A DNA stretch of 64,000 bases from Flexithrix dorotheae DSM 6795. Its GTDB lineage: Bacteria > Bacteroidota > Bacteroidia > Cytophagales > Flammeovirgaceae. Positions 16,566 to 26,202 of this stretch are shown here, one piece after another. The notes beneath the pieces are model-generated. The model saw only the letters and a program-made list of their open reading frames with translations, made no database searches and was not told where the DNA came from. Every line of letters begins with the position of its first letter. Position 1 is the stretch's first letter. Both the position numbers and the translations under genes were made by a program. The DNA lies in contig NZ_KB903454.1 of NCBI RefSeq assembly GCF_000379765.1, positions 186,001-250,000 of the forward strand. The letters run 5' to 3'.

Positions 16566-17171
16566 ATGAAAAACGTAAAGTTAACTACCTTTTTAATTGC
16601 TATTTTACTTATGGCTGGAAATAGCTGGGCTCAAAATGACAATGTCAAATTAAAGAAAATTTTTAATGGGAAAAACTTAAAAGGCTGGGATGTCCCGGAA
16701 AATAACATTTGGTGGTCAGTGGAGAAAGGTATTTTAAAAGTGAAAAGTGGACCAAATCAAACCGGAACCATTCTATGGACTTCAAAGGTTTATAAAGACT
16801 TTATCATCCAGGCAGATTTTCTATTAGGTGATGGCAGGGTTGATTCAGGAATTTTTATTAGAGATGAAAAACAACAAATTCAGATAGGAGAATCCGGGTC
16901 CTTAAAAAGAGACATGACCTGCTCTCCATATATCCCGGGAAAAGGCTATCCTGCAGAAGCAGAAGGCATAGCCGATTTGCTTAAAAAGGATGATTGGAAT
17001 ACCATTAAAATAAAAGCGGTAGGGAAAGATTATACCATTTGGCTAAATGGCAAACAAGTTCTGGAGTTTCACTCTGAAGATGCCTTGGAAGAAGGAAAAA
17101 TTGGTATTCAACTCCATCCAAACAGAGACATGACCATTGACTATAAAAACATTAAAGCAACTGAAATTTAA
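16566..17171 (+). CDS. Secreted DUF1080 (3-keto-disaccharide hydrolase) domain protein
   Basis: The start at 16566 is chosen because it gives a clean signal peptide (MKNVKLTTFLIAILLMAG, ending SWAQ); in-frame ATGs at 16482 and 16488 would place 26-28 polar residues before it. The mature protein of about 180 residues is one concanavalin-like jelly-roll domain: FNGKNLKGWDV at the start, WWSVEKGILKV, FIIQADFLLGDGRVDSGIFI in the middle and GKIGIQLHPNRDMTIDYKNI at the end, all hallmarks of DUF1080. Members act as 3-keto-glucoside hydrolases or lyases, or as carbohydrate-binding modules. It lies near a secreted fucosidase, so a role in glycan breakdown is plausible. It ends at a shared bidirectional terminator. 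Confidence 0.88.
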   Translation: MKNVKLTTFLIAILLMAGNSWAQNDNVKLKKIFNGKNLKGWDVPENNIWWSVEKGILKVKSGPNQTGTILWTSKVYKDFIIQADFLLGDGRVDSGIFIRDEKQQIQIGESGSLKRDMTCSPYIPGKGYPAEAEGIADLLKKDDWNTIKIKAVGKDYTIWLNGKQVLEFHSEDALEEGKIGIQLHPNRDMTIDYKNIKATEI

Positions 17172-17185
17172 TTTTTGAGATAACA

Positions 17186-17224
17186 GAAAAAGCAGACTTG
17201 AATGTTTTCAATATCTGCTTTTTC
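17186..17224. terminator. Bidirectional terminator between the DUF1080 and WG-repeat genes
   Basis: An 11-base-pair stem, GAAAAAGCAGA (17186-17196) with its complement at 17214-17224, is flanked by A-run and T-run so that it serves both convergent transcripts. Confidence 0.8.
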
Positions 17225-17232
17225 CCTTTAGT

Positions 17233-20200
17233 TTATTGGACTTCCCAAATCCACTTTCCATTGTAATCCAGATAACCAACTTTTCCCCCCGATTCAAGTT
17301 TAATTATTCCTCCACCCAGGGTGGTAATTTTTTCATATTTCAGCTCAGTCAGGAATTTTCCATTCAAATCGGCCAACCCTCTGATCTTCTCCATCTTAGC
17401 CATAAAGTTTTTACTTGGTAAAACTTTCACCCAATCGTAAATTATATCCCCAATTAAATTGCCTTCTTTATCAATCATTCTCCATTTTCCATCATAAATT
17501 TTAGTCCATTTCAAATCCTGAATTACGGTACCATCCATTAGTTTTTCTTTCCGCTTATTGGTATATTTTTCTATATAGCGGTTTTTGTTGGCCAGATTAA
17601 ATCTAATGGTTATTTCCTGTTCTCCCGCTTTTCGGGTTAACTCCCAGACTTCCCCTTTTTTTACAAAAGCAATTGCTCCATAAAATTCGGTTACTTCATC
17701 GTATTTATTAAAATAAGCAGGAGAACCATCCGGTTTGATATGGAATGAGCCTGTGGTAGAAGAGACTATTGCTCTTTCATTGGAAAAACCTTTTTCAACT
17801 TTCCCATTGAGGGTAAATGAGCCAACTACTTTTCCTGTTTTATCAATAATCTGATTTTCATTTACAATGGCATACCCACCAGAAAATGCACCTGCACTTT
17901 TATACTGTTGGGGAATAATCATTTTACCAGATTTATCGATATATCCCCAGGTGCTCCTCTGTAAAACTGCAGCTTTTCCATCACCAAAATCTTTTGCCAG
18001 TTTAAATTTAGGCGCAATTACTTCTTCTCCCTTCTTATTAATATATCCATATAGCTGTTTACTTCTGTCCTTATCATCTAGCCGAACCAGAGCGAGACCG
18101 TCACTAAATGGCTTAATTTCTTTGAATTTGTATTTGGTAATTAAATTGCCCTTCCCGTCAGCCATGGCCAATTTCCCGCCTTTCTCCACAATGGCAAATC
18201 CTTCCGTATCAAATTCCGATTTGTATACCAGTTTTGAAGATTTTGTAAAATTTCCAGCCACTTGATTTTTTTCTGCATTAAACTCAGTATGCGTGGCCTG
18301 GATTTCACCATCAGCGCTTATTTCATGAATAATAGAATCCTTTTTATAAATTTCAAGAATTTGATTTTTAGATTGAGGCAAATAACGAATGCCATCATAT
18401 TCAAAATCCATTACCTTTTCCTTATCCAGATTTAGCACTCCCCACTTTTCCCCTTTTCTGGCAATTACTACCTCTTTCGAAATTTCGCTGAGTTCATCAT
18501 ATTGAAAGGGAATTACAATTTCTCCTTTATAATCAATGTAACCGGCTTTTCCCTCCTTTTTCGCCAAAGCATAGCCAGTACTGTCTTTCCAGGCCTGCAC
18601 AAAAGCTGTATCTATGAAATCATATACTACCGGCACAATTTCATCTCCATGATGATCAATAAAACCAAATTGATTGGAAATTTTTGCTCGGGAAATACCA
18701 TAATTATTTCTCCAAATGGTATCAAAGCGGGCCACCTCATCATATTTGGCAGGAAGGGCAATTTCCCCTTTATAATTTACGTAACCTATTTTTCCTCCTT
18801 TTATCAAAGTGGCAATTCCCTGCTTATTTGTCCAAGCCTCCTCAAAGCCCAAAATTTTGTCGTACTCCGGTTCAATTAATACCTGACCATCCCTTTTGAT
18901 ATACCCAATTCTTCTATATCGTGTTACTGGCCCTACCCCGGTTTGCTCCACCCAGCGATCATATTTAATGGCCGCAATTCCATCATTAAAATCCTCTAGG
19001 AAATCTGCATCTATGGATGGAGAAAGTACTAGCTTCCCGGTTTTACTGATTAACCCCCATTTCCCATTCTTTCTTACTCTGGCTTCTCCATTTTTAAAAG
19101 GATAAATCAATGCATATTCAAAAGGAACAATTTCCTTATTCTGAAGATTAACCACTCCCCATTTACCTTCTCGTCCTCTACCTTTTTTCACCCTGCAAAT
19201 TCCATCTGAAGGCACATCAATACCATCATAAATGAATGGCAGAACTTCCTTGCCGGATTGATCAATACAACCAAACTTTCCCGATTTTCGGGCAATGGCA
19301 TAACCAGCTTTAAAATCACTTCCAACCTCATATTGAAAGGGAATTACCAGATTGGCTTTTGTATCGATATACCCAAAGGAATTTCCCGATCTTACCAAAG
19401 CCCTTTCTGAATTGAAATTACCAATATTTGTAATGGTTTTTCCTTCAATAGCACTAGTTATTTCCCCTGCCTTATTTACCAATGCATCCCAAAGTGTATC
19501 CTGAGTGGCCCGGGCAAATTCACTTTCATTAAAATCGCTGATGATGATATCCTTCAGATCGGATTGGAAGATTATGCTGGCTTTTTCCTGATCAATCAGA
19601 TAGGTTTTTATAATCTCCTTCTCCCCTTTTTGTTTGGGTAATATCACTTCCTTGGCCAGGGTAAGATTTAGTTTTTCATCAATACCAATTTCATAAAATT
19701 CCTTTCCACCAAGTAAATTTTTTCCAACGCCATTTTCAAGAGTATATCTAAACTTGGTTTGGACCCATCTTGGCTTTTTAGCCTCTGGGTTTTCCTGTAA
19801 TTCTTTCATTTGGAGCTTCCTGAATTCAGCTTTTTGGGCTGTTTCCAAAGCTGTTTTGTTGGGATACTCTTTTTTATCGATCAATTCTCCCTTGCCATCG
19901 AATTTTACAACTGTCAGGGCATATCCGATTTTCCCAATGGCCTGAAGACCATTTACCTCTATTTCATCAAATTTGGGATCAAGCAATATATCTCCACCAT
20001 TTCCCAATAATCCCTGTTTGCCATTTTTAATAATTTTGGTGGCAAGAGAATTTTTAGAAAACAGCTCTATTTTATCCAATTCAGGAGCCAAAACCACCTG
20101 ACCATCCATTCTGGCAATTCCGTATTTTTCTGATTTTATAATAGCTAAAACTTTGTCGTTGAGTTGAATCAGGTTATCGTAATCTACCGGAATCATCACC

Positions 20201-20529
20201 TTATTTTCAGAGTCGATCAGGCCGGCCTTAAAACCCTTCCACACCACAAAGTGTTTTTCTCCAACAGGTTTTATTTTATCATAAGTTGGCGGGAATAAAA
20301 CTTTGCCAGAGGCATCCAGCATACCTGATTTTCCGTCTTTTTTCAATATGGCATAACCATTCTTAAAATCACTGATAAAATCAAATTCAGGTGAAATTAT
20401 TAGCTTTCCCTCCTTATTGATAGCTCCCCATTTATTGTCCTTTTTTACCGGATAAAGATCTTGGGATTGAGCATAAAAACAATAAACAAAGAAGAAGCAA
20501 AAAGATAAATAGAATTTTAATTGGTTCAT
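17233..20529 (-). CDS. Giant secreted WG-repeat protein
   Basis: 1098 residues from the chosen start at 20529, which gives a signal peptide (MNQLKFYLSFCFFFVYCFYA, then QSQ); an in-frame ATG at 20565 would add 12 residues. Nearly the whole mature chain is built of WG (KWG) repeats of about 22-45 residues with the pattern G-[YLF]-I-[DN]-x-x-G-x-x-[VI]-[IL]-P-x-x-[YF]-[DE] (for example KAGYIDYKGEIVIPFQYDEL and KWGAINKEGKLIISPEFDF). A Lys/Glu-rich interruption (about 225-330) and another non-repeat stretch near 750-800 break the array. The repeats form beta-type modules and are usually seen in surface or protein-binding proteins; the ligand is unknown. It is monocistronic. Confidence 0.9.
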   Translation of the reverse strand: MNQLKFYLSFCFFFVYCFYAQSQDLYPVKKDNKWGAINKEGKLIISPEFDFISDFKNGYAILKKDGKSGMLDASGKVLFPPTYDKIKPVGEKHFVVWKGFKAGLIDSENKVMIPVDYDNLIQLNDKVLAIIKSEKYGIARMDGQVVLAPELDKIELFSKNSLATKIIKNGKQGLLGNGGDILLDPKFDEIEVNGLQAIGKIGYALTVVKFDGKGELIDKKEYPNKTALETAQKAEFRKLQMKELQENPEAKKPRWVQTKFRYTLENGVGKNLLGGKEFYEIGIDEKLNLTLAKEVILPKQKGEKEIIKTYLIDQEKASIIFQSDLKDIIISDFNESEFARATQDTLWDALVNKAGEITSAIEGKTITNIGNFNSERALVRSGNSFGYIDTKANLVIPFQYEVGSDFKAGYAIARKSGKFGCIDQSGKEVLPFIYDGIDVPSDGICRVKKGRGREGKWGVVNLQNKEIVPFEYALIYPFKNGEARVRKNGKWGLISKTGKLVLSPSIDADFLEDFNDGIAAIKYDRWVEQTGVGPVTRYRRIGYIKRDGQVLIEPEYDKILGFEEAWTNKQGIATLIKGGKIGYVNYKGEIALPAKYDEVARFDTIWRNNYGISRAKISNQFGFIDHHGDEIVPVVYDFIDTAFVQAWKDSTGYALAKKEGKAGYIDYKGEIVIPFQYDELSEISKEVVIARKGEKWGVLNLDKEKVMDFEYDGIRYLPQSKNQILEIYKKDSIIHEISADGEIQATHTEFNAEKNQVAGNFTKSSKLVYKSEFDTEGFAIVEKGGKLAMADGKGNLITKYKFKEIKPFSDGLALVRLDDKDRSKQLYGYINKKGEEVIAPKFKLAKDFGDGKAAVLQRSTWGYIDKSGKMIIPQQYKSAGAFSGGYAIVNENQIIDKTGKVVGSFTLNGKVEKGFSNERAIVSSTTGSFHIKPDGSPAYFNKYDEVTEFYGAIAFVKKGEVWELTRKAGEQEITIRFNLANKNRYIEKYTNKRKEKLMDGTVIQDLKWTKIYDGKWRMIDKEGNLIGDIIYDWVKVLPSKNFMAKMEKIRGLADLNGKFLTELKYEKITTLGGGIIKLESGGKVGYLDYNGKWIWEVQ

Positions 20530-20918
20530 TGCGGGCATTAAGTATTTGGACAAAATTAAATACATTCAATTGTACTATAAGTGTATGATAATGAGATGAT
20601 ATTTCTGAATAAAAAATAGTACTGTAAACTAAACTCAAAAAATTATTTCCATTGAAATATTGAAAAAATGGCAAAACGAAGATTTTTGCCGACTAAAAGT
20701 ATATCGCTATAACGCTAATTTTTTGAGATAATACTAATAAATTAATAGAATTTACAAACGAATTTAATGTATGATTTCAAAAAAGTAGTTAAGACTCAAT
20801 TTCTTTGCCATGGAATGTCTGTACACCATAAAAACTAAAGGAAAAAAATTCGGGGACATCGTTTAACTTGTATAAGCGGGTTTTTCAAGGGAAATTAGAA
20901 GAAAAATCTATTTTGAAA
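20530..20918. other. 389-base divergent intergenic region
   Basis: AT-rich spacer between the WG-repeat gene and the fucosidase gene. The only recognisable element is a possible minus-strand -7 box, read as TAATTTTG at 20551-20558, placed 22 bases before the WG-repeat start but without a matching TTG upstream. The coding frame upstream of the fucosidase ATG can be extended only with a TTG codon (20868). I see nothing else. Confidence 0.5.
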
Positions 20919-22559
20919 ATGAAAACAAAGTTTATCACACTCATAATTGCCCTTTTTTATTTTAACCCTCTATTTTCCCAGGATCAATCCGGAACGGGAA
21001 TCCTAAACTTAAACAAACCAGAACGACTGGAATGGTTTCAGGATGCCGGATTTGGAATGTTCATCCATTTTAGTTTTGACAGCCAATTGGGCATAGTCAT
21101 TAGTCATTCTATGGTTGGAGCCTCAGAAGATTATCTCGACAGGTTTATCAATGAATTACCACAAACATTTAATCCTAAAAATTTTTCAGCTGAAGATATT
21201 GCTGTGCTGGCCAAAATTGCAGGCATGAAATATATCGTCCTTACCACAAAGCACCACTCGGGTTTTTGCCTTTGGGATACCAAAACTACCGACTTCAACA
21301 TCATGAATACCCCTTACGGAAAGGATTTAGTCAATGAATATGTAGAAGCAGTTAGGGCACAGGGGTTGGGAGTTGGTTTTTACTTTTCCCCGGAAGATTT
21401 CAATTTTTTACACGAACAAAAACAAACAGTTAGAAGAAGATTTCCAGAACCCCTATCAGAAAGTATAATGGAAAAATATCTGGACCTAACAGAAAAGCAA
21501 CTAACCGAACTCATGAGTAATTATGGAAAAATTGATGTACTGTTTTTTGATGGTGGTGAAGGTCCCTTACAGGAAAAGTCAAAAGAAGTTTGTTGGGATA
21601 TTCAGCCGGATGTTTTGGTCACAAGAGGAGCCATGCTCACCCCGGAGCAATTTGTACCTGGTTTAGCCATAGACGAACCTTGGGAAGGAAATTTAACCAT
21701 GGGAACCCAATGGCAATATAAACCAACCAATGATAATTATAAATCGGGTACCCGACTCATTGAAGTCTTAATTGAAACCAGAGCTAAGGGTGGTACTCAA
21801 TTGTTAAATGTTGGCCCAAAACCCAACGGGGAGCTTCCTGATGAACAGGAAGAAAGAATTAGAGAAGTAGCTGCCTGGACATTTATTAACAGGGAATCTA
21901 TAGAGAGTGTAAGGCCATGGATTATTACCAATGAAGAAAACATCTGGTTTACCCGAAAAAAAGATGCTAGTACTGTATATGCCTATATCACAAAGTTGCC
22001 TGATTGGCCCAGGGGTGAAAGAAAAGAATTTGTCTTAAAATCGGTGAAAGCGACCAAGAATACAAAAGTATCTATATTAGGACAAACTGGAGAAGTCGTA
22101 GAGTATAACCCTGATGCTGATGGAAAAACCTATTTCGAACAAAAGGAAAATGGATTACATATTTCTTGTGTAAGGGCCCATAGGATTTATAACAACCATA
22201 AATGGCATAATCCAATTGTTATTAAGCTTGAAAATGTGGAACAGGCTCTAGATCCTCCGTTTGTAAAAACGCTCAAAGAGACAAAAAATAATGGAATGGT
22301 TGTCTTAAATGGGGAAGTACTTAAAACCGGTGATGCTGAGGAAATAAGTGTGGGATTTGAATACAGACCATACTTAGGATTTGCAGAAGCCTTATATGCA
22401 GGAGAATGGAAAAAAACCGAATTATTAAATCCTAAGAATAAAAAAACCTTCCAGGTAGAATTAAGTGAATTGGAAAAGGGGAAAGAATATGAGTTTAGGG
22501 CTATCATAATACATCCCCAGATAGTAGTACCAGGGGATGTGTTAAGATTTAAGTTCTAA
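20919..22559 (+). CDS. Secreted alpha-L-fucosidase, GH29
   Basis: 546 residues from the ATG at 20919, which opens a signal peptide (MKTKFITLIIALFYFNPLFS, then Q). The GH29 barrel starts at LEWFQDAGFGMFIHFSF (about 37-53); other family marks are MKYIVLTTKHHSGFCLWDT (about 103-121), GVGFYFSPEDF (about 151-161) and KIDVLFFDGGEG, whose Asp (about 211) is the expected catalytic nucleophile. The region after about residue 360 forms the usual C-terminal beta-sandwich. The enzyme hydrolyses terminal alpha-L-fucose from glycans. Its signal peptide ends in SQ with no lipobox, so it is probably periplasmic or secreted. No SusCD pair or sulfatase lies next to it, so it is not in a classical polysaccharide-utilisation locus. 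Confidence 0.93.
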   Translation: MKTKFITLIIALFYFNPLFSQDQSGTGILNLNKPERLEWFQDAGFGMFIHFSFDSQLGIVISHSMVGASEDYLDRFINELPQTFNPKNFSAEDIAVLAKIAGMKYIVLTTKHHSGFCLWDTKTTDFNIMNTPYGKDLVNEYVEAVRAQGLGVGFYFSPEDFNFLHEQKQTVRRRFPEPLSESIMEKYLDLTEKQLTELMSNYGKIDVLFFDGGEGPLQEKSKEVCWDIQPDVLVTRGAMLTPEQFVPGLAIDEPWEGNLTMGTQWQYKPTNDNYKSGTRLIEVLIETRAKGGTQLLNVGPKPNGELPDEQEERIREVAAWTFINRESIESVRPWIITNEENIWFTRKKDASTVYAYITKLPDWPRGERKEFVLKSVKATKNTKVSILGQTGEVVEYNPDADGKTYFEQKENGLHISCVRAHRIYNNHKWHNPIVIKLENVEQALDPPFVKTLKETKNNGMVVLNGEVLKTGDAEEISVGFEYRPYLGFAEALYAGEWKKTELLNPKNKKTFQVELSELEKGKEYEFRAIIIHPQIVVPGDVLRFKF

Positions 22560-22574
22560 AATTTTAAATTACAA

Positions 22575-23468
22575 TTACCTTGAAGAGAGTAACGTAGCAT
22601 CCAGTTCTTCAAGACCAAACTGAATTTTTGGAGAAGTTAAATCGTGGTTAAAATAGTTTATTCTGGTTTCCAAAAGTTTAACTTCTTCATCATTCAGGTT
22701 AATTTTCTTTTTGATATCTTTTAATTCCCCAATTACCGAAGGAATTTTCTTATAATAAAATCTGGCAAACAAAATATCACTCATTACCAGACTTTTTACT
22801 TTGTGGATTTCTTTATTGAATACCTCGCCATGTTCCAGGGCTTTATCCATTTGGCTAAGAATTTCGAAATGTTTACCAGTTCCCAATAAACTGCAAAACT
22901 GCTTCCCATTTATTTTCCTAAGCCAGGTAGGGAAATAATTTTTTTCATCGTAGCAAATTGAAAGCAATTTCAAATATTCATTATCAGCATTTCCCATGGT
23001 TTCACCTGCTTTTTGATTCAGGGTTTTATAATCAAAAAACAAATTATAATTATCTCCTTCTCCCACTACTTTCACTTCCATACCCGGAGTAATTTCATTA
23101 AACCATTTTACTTCATAAATGGGCTTTTGCTCCAATTTCAATTTTTCGGCATTTTTCTGGAAGATGCCTGCAATTGAAGTTTTTAAAGTATTGGCATTTC
23201 TAAGAAATTCCTGGAAATCCTGATCTGTTTTTAATTTTTTATAACTTTTCCTATAGTTTTTAATCAAGCTAATTTCAAGCGGGCCAAAATAAGCTTCGAG
23301 GCTATCCTGATAAACCGTGAATATTTCATCATCGGCTTCTTCTTCTTCCGCCATGGCAATTAATGCCTCATGAACCAACTGTCTTTTTTTGGCTGTGTTT
23401 CTTTGATTTGTAGCAAATGCTACCACTATAAATGCTATAAAAATGTAAAAGGCAACCCGGATATGCAT
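22575..23468 (-). CDS. Membrane-anchored protein of unknown function
   Basis: 297 residues. One hydrophobic segment at the N-terminus (about 5-20, FYIFIAFIVVAFA) acts as membrane anchor or uncleaved signal; the rest is soluble, mostly helical and charged, with an acidic run at about 40-48 (EEEEADDE). I recognise no domain. It contains two isolated Cys (within LSICYDE and KQFCSLLG). The gene ends 15 bases from the convergent fucosidase gene without an obvious terminator between them. Codon use looks like that of its neighbours. Confidence 0.75.
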   Translation of the reverse strand: MHIRVAFYIFIAFIVVAFATNQRNTAKKRQLVHEALIAMAEEEEADDEIFTVYQDSLEAYFGPLEISLIKNYRKSYKKLKTDQDFQEFLRNANTLKTSIAGIFQKNAEKLKLEQKPIYEVKWFNEITPGMEVKVVGEGDNYNLFFDYKTLNQKAGETMGNADNEYLKLLSICYDEKNYFPTWLRKINGKQFCSLLGTGKHFEILSQMDKALEHGEVFNKEIHKVKSLVMSDILFARFYYKKIPSVIGELKDIKKKINLNDEEVKLLETRINYFNHDLTSPKIQFGLEELDATLLSSR

Positions 23469-23800
23469 ATGAACTTGTTTTTTCGCTAATTAATTACCTG
23501 ATATTTACCGATTTCAAAAATCAAAAAAATGAAAACAAACCTGTGAATACTATAGGAATGTCGGTTCATGAACGATTCCCGGGGGGTAATCTTGTCTCCT
23601 TACTGGATAATTCTGAGTTAAAGAATTTAAATAATTATTCTATTGATAAAAAGGGTCAGGTTTATTTATAGATTTTAATGAAAAAATGTACCTTCGCACT
23701 TTCAAAAAGAATCACCTTTTTAAAGCTTCCGTTCACTCACTTTCAATTACCATAACCTTGAGGTTTAATAAAGTGAAAATGGTACAAACAAATAATTAAG
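23469..23800. other. 332-base divergent intergenic region upstream of purH
   Basis: Spacer between the unknown membrane-anchored gene and purH. It holds a possible -7 box, TACCTTCG at 23689-23696, of the Bacteroidota type (one mismatch to TAnnTTTG) about 105 bases before the purH ATG, which would leave a long leader. A GC-rich patch, CCCGGGGGG at about 23578-23586, stands out in the AT-rich spacer. I do not recognise a riboswitch. Confidence 0.45.
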
Positions 23801-25339
23801 ATGAAGAAAATTCAGTCCGCCCTTATTTCAGTTTTTTACAAGGATAATCTTGAGCCAATTGTAAAATTACTTCACGAAAATGGAGTAAAATTGTATTCCA
23901 CTGGAGGAACACAAAAGTTTATTGAAGACCTGAGCATTCCTGTAGAAGCAGTGGAGAATGTAACCGGATACCCTTCTATTCTTGGAGGAAGAGTGAAAAC
24001 CCTTCATCCAAAAGTATTCGGAGGAATTCTATACAGAAGGGATGAGGAAAACGATCAAAAACATGTGGAAGAATATGTAATTCCTGCCTTTGATCTTGTA
24101 ATTGTAGATTTATATCCATTTGAAGAAACAGTAGCTTCAGATGCCGCCCATCAAGATATCATCGAGAAAATTGATATTGGAGGAATATCACTTATCAGAG
24201 CAGCGGCCAAAAACTACAAGGATGTATTAATTGTTTCTTCAAGAGAACAATACGGGGAGGTTGAGACCTTGTTAAATGAAAAAAATTGTGCAACTGAACT
24301 GGAGGATAGAAAACTATTTGCTGCCAAAGCTTTCGATATCAGCAGTCATTACGATTCGGCAATATTCAACTATTTCAACAGTGAATTGCCTGAGGAACAA
24401 AACATCTTAAATTATAAGGAAAGTATCAGAAATGGCAAGGTTCTGAGGTATGGAGAAAATCCTCATCAAAAAGGTGTATTCTATGGCAACCTCGATGATC
24501 TTTTTGAACAATTAAATGGAAAGGCATTATCCTATAATAACCTTGTAGATATTGATGCTGCGGTTTTATTGATGGATGAATTTCCAGCCGGCAAGGAAGT
24601 TACTTATGCAATTCTAAAACACAATAATGCTTGTGGTCTGGCTACCGCAGAAACGTCTGTTGATGCTTACAAAAATGCTTTAAAAGCTGATCCTGTTTCT
24701 GCTTTTGGCGGTGTAATTATTACCAACACTAAAGTTGATCTGGCTACTGCAGAAGAATTACACAAACTTTTCTTTGAAGTATTAATTGCGCCTTCATATG
24801 ATGAAGAAGCTTTAACACTTTTGAAAGGCAAAAAGAACAGAATCTTGTTGATTCAGAAGGAAACTGAAATGCCCAAAGTACTCTACAAAACTTTACTTAA
24901 TGGGGTAATTGCACAGGATAAAGATTTGAAAACTGAAACTGAGGAAGATTTAAAAACAGTAACCAAAAGGCAGCCATCTGCTGAAGAAATTAAATCCCTT
25001 TTGTTTGCAAACAAGCTGGTGAAACATGCCAAATCCAATACAATCGTATTGGCAAAAGACGGACAATTATTCGCTAGTGGTGTAGGACAAACGTCCAGGG
25101 TTGATTCCTTAAGACAAGCTATACACAAAGCAAAAAGTTTTGGATTTGACCTGAAGGAAGCGGTAATGGCATCTGATGCATTTTTTCCTTTCCCGGATTG
25201 TGTAGAAATTGCCAACGAGGAAGGAATCAAAGCTGTAATTCAGCCAGGTGGTTCTATCAGAGACAAGGACTCTATTGAATTTTGTGATAATAACGGGGTA
25301 GCTATGGTAATGACTGGTGTAAGACACTTTAAGCATTAA
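23801..25339 (+). CDS. purH: Bifunctional AICAR transformylase / IMP cyclohydrolase
   Basis: 512 residues, the usual length. It catalyses the last two steps of purine synthesis: formylation of AICAR with 10-formyl-THF and ring closure to IMP, in the cytoplasm. The N-terminal cyclohydrolase domain (about 1-195) carries KLYSTGGT, TGYPSILGGRVKTLHPK and GGISLIRAAAKN. The transformylase domain (about 200-512) carries LRYGENPHQ (about 215-223) and the catalytic KHNN motif (K273, H274), plus the C-terminal DAFFPFPD and IQPGGSIRD motifs. All key residues seen are intact. It is a single gene with a strong terminator just behind it. Confidence 0.98.
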   Translation: MKKIQSALISVFYKDNLEPIVKLLHENGVKLYSTGGTQKFIEDLSIPVEAVENVTGYPSILGGRVKTLHPKVFGGILYRRDEENDQKHVEEYVIPAFDLVIVDLYPFEETVASDAAHQDIIEKIDIGGISLIRAAAKNYKDVLIVSSREQYGEVETLLNEKNCATELEDRKLFAAKAFDISSHYDSAIFNYFNSELPEEQNILNYKESIRNGKVLRYGENPHQKGVFYGNLDDLFEQLNGKALSYNNLVDIDAAVLLMDEFPAGKEVTYAILKHNNACGLATAETSVDAYKNALKADPVSAFGGVIITNTKVDLATAEELHKLFFEVLIAPSYDEEALTLLKGKKNRILLIQKETEMPKVLYKTLLNGVIAQDKDLKTETEEDLKTVTKRQPSAEEIKSLLFANKLVKHAKSNTIVLAKDGQLFASGVGQTSRVDSLRQAIHKAKSFGFDLKEAVMASDAFFPFPDCVEIANEEGIKAVIQPGGSIRDKDSIEFCDNNGVAMVMTGVRHFKH

Positions 25340-25363
25340 TATTTACCTGAAACGAATAAAAAG

Positions 25364-25397
25364 AAAATCCCCGGGTTTAAAGCCTGGGGATTTTTTT
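25364..25397 (+). terminator. Rho-independent terminator of purH
   Basis: The stem AAAATCCCC (25364-25372) pairs with GGGGATTTT (25386-25394), extended inward by GGG against CCT with one G-T pair, loop TTTAAAG, followed by a T-run to 25397. It lies 25 bases after the purH stop. Confidence 0.88.
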
Positions 25398-25523
25398 ATG
25401 CCCTGAAAATAACAGCGTTCGCCTAAAAGGTTTTTTCTAAAAATCAATCGCATAATGCTGGTTTTGTATAGTTTTTGTCTTGACGCTCATTAACAATTGT
25501 TTACATAATCAAAAATAAACCAG

Positions 25524-25904
25524 ATGAAAAACTTAATCTTGCCATTTTCCTTCATATTACTATTCTTTTTAGGATTTAACTTATCCGCAAATGCCCAGAT
25601 TACCAATGTGAAAATACAAAATGGAACTGCCTTTGTCTACAACCAGAACTCATCACACAATGTGAAATTTAAAGTGGCTGGGGATGTAAAACTTACGGGA
25701 TTTAATGAAAGGTATGTGGTGATTGACAATAAAAAAGAGCTGTCTATTTATGACAATAGTGGAAAGTTCCGCAAAAAGATGGCTGTGCCTTCCGGTACGA
25801 AAGGAATTAAAATCACTGATAAAAATATTCTAATAAAGGATAGCAGAAATTACGTAAATTATTATGATTTTAATGGCAATTATTTGAAAAAAGTAATGCA
25901 ATAA
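25524..25904 (+). CDS. Small secreted protein of unknown function
   Basis: 126 residues. A signal peptide (about 1-25, ending ANAQ) precedes a 100-residue mature protein made of short beta-like strands with recurring hydrophobic pairs (VKIQNGTAFVYN, YVVIDNKKELSIYDNSGKF, ILIKDSRNYVNYYDFNGNY). Two units with the form strand, YD-[NF]-[SN]-G-x-[FY]-x-K-K occur near 75-87 and 113-123, which looks like two propeller-like or WD-like blades. I do not recognise a family. The base composition is normal for the window. A perfect palindrome follows directly after the stop codon. Confidence 0.78.
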   Translation: MKNLILPFSFILLFFLGFNLSANAQITNVKIQNGTAFVYNQNSSHNVKFKVAGDVKLTGFNERYVVIDNKKELSIYDNSGKFRKKMAVPSGTKGIKITDKNILIKDSRNYVNYYDFNGNYLKKVMQ

Positions 25905-25906
25905 AA

Positions 25907-25934
25907 AATGCCCAACTTTTAAAAGTTGGGCATT
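25907..25934. terminator. Perfect 28-base palindromic hairpin
   Basis: AATGCCCAACTTTT at 25907-25920 is followed directly by its exact complement to 25934. Read on the minus strand, a T-rich run follows the hairpin (complement of the A-run at 25903-25908), which fits a terminator for the CocE-type gene with a 3' untranslated part of about 270 bases. Placed 3 bases after the stop of the small secreted protein, it may also end the plus transcript, although no T-run follows on that side. Confidence 0.6.
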
Positions 25935-26202
25935 CGAAGTTTCTTCATTCTTCTTTAAAGATTCGCCTAAGCAAAACCAAATCCGAATGTTTCAGTTAAA
26001 AGTTGCGTACTGTTAACCGAAGTCAGTTTGTATAGTTTAATAGAGTAAGTGATAGTTGTTTGTCTGTCTATGAAGCGAACGTCTGTTAACGTTTATTAAA
26101 GTACTGCAATTTATAAACGGAATATAAAAAATCAAATATTTTATTAAATTTTTTTTATATTTTCCTTTCATTCATTACCAAAACAATAATCTGTAAGTCT
26201 GG

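Noticed and set aside
20868-20918. Longer N-terminus for the fucosidase from a TTG codon
   Set aside because: The frame reaches upstream only through a TTG start; the ATG at 20919 opens directly on a good signal peptide.
23469-23800. Possible purine riboswitch in front of purH
   Set aside because: The spacer is long enough, but I could not find the three-way junction pattern or conserved loops of a purine aptamer.
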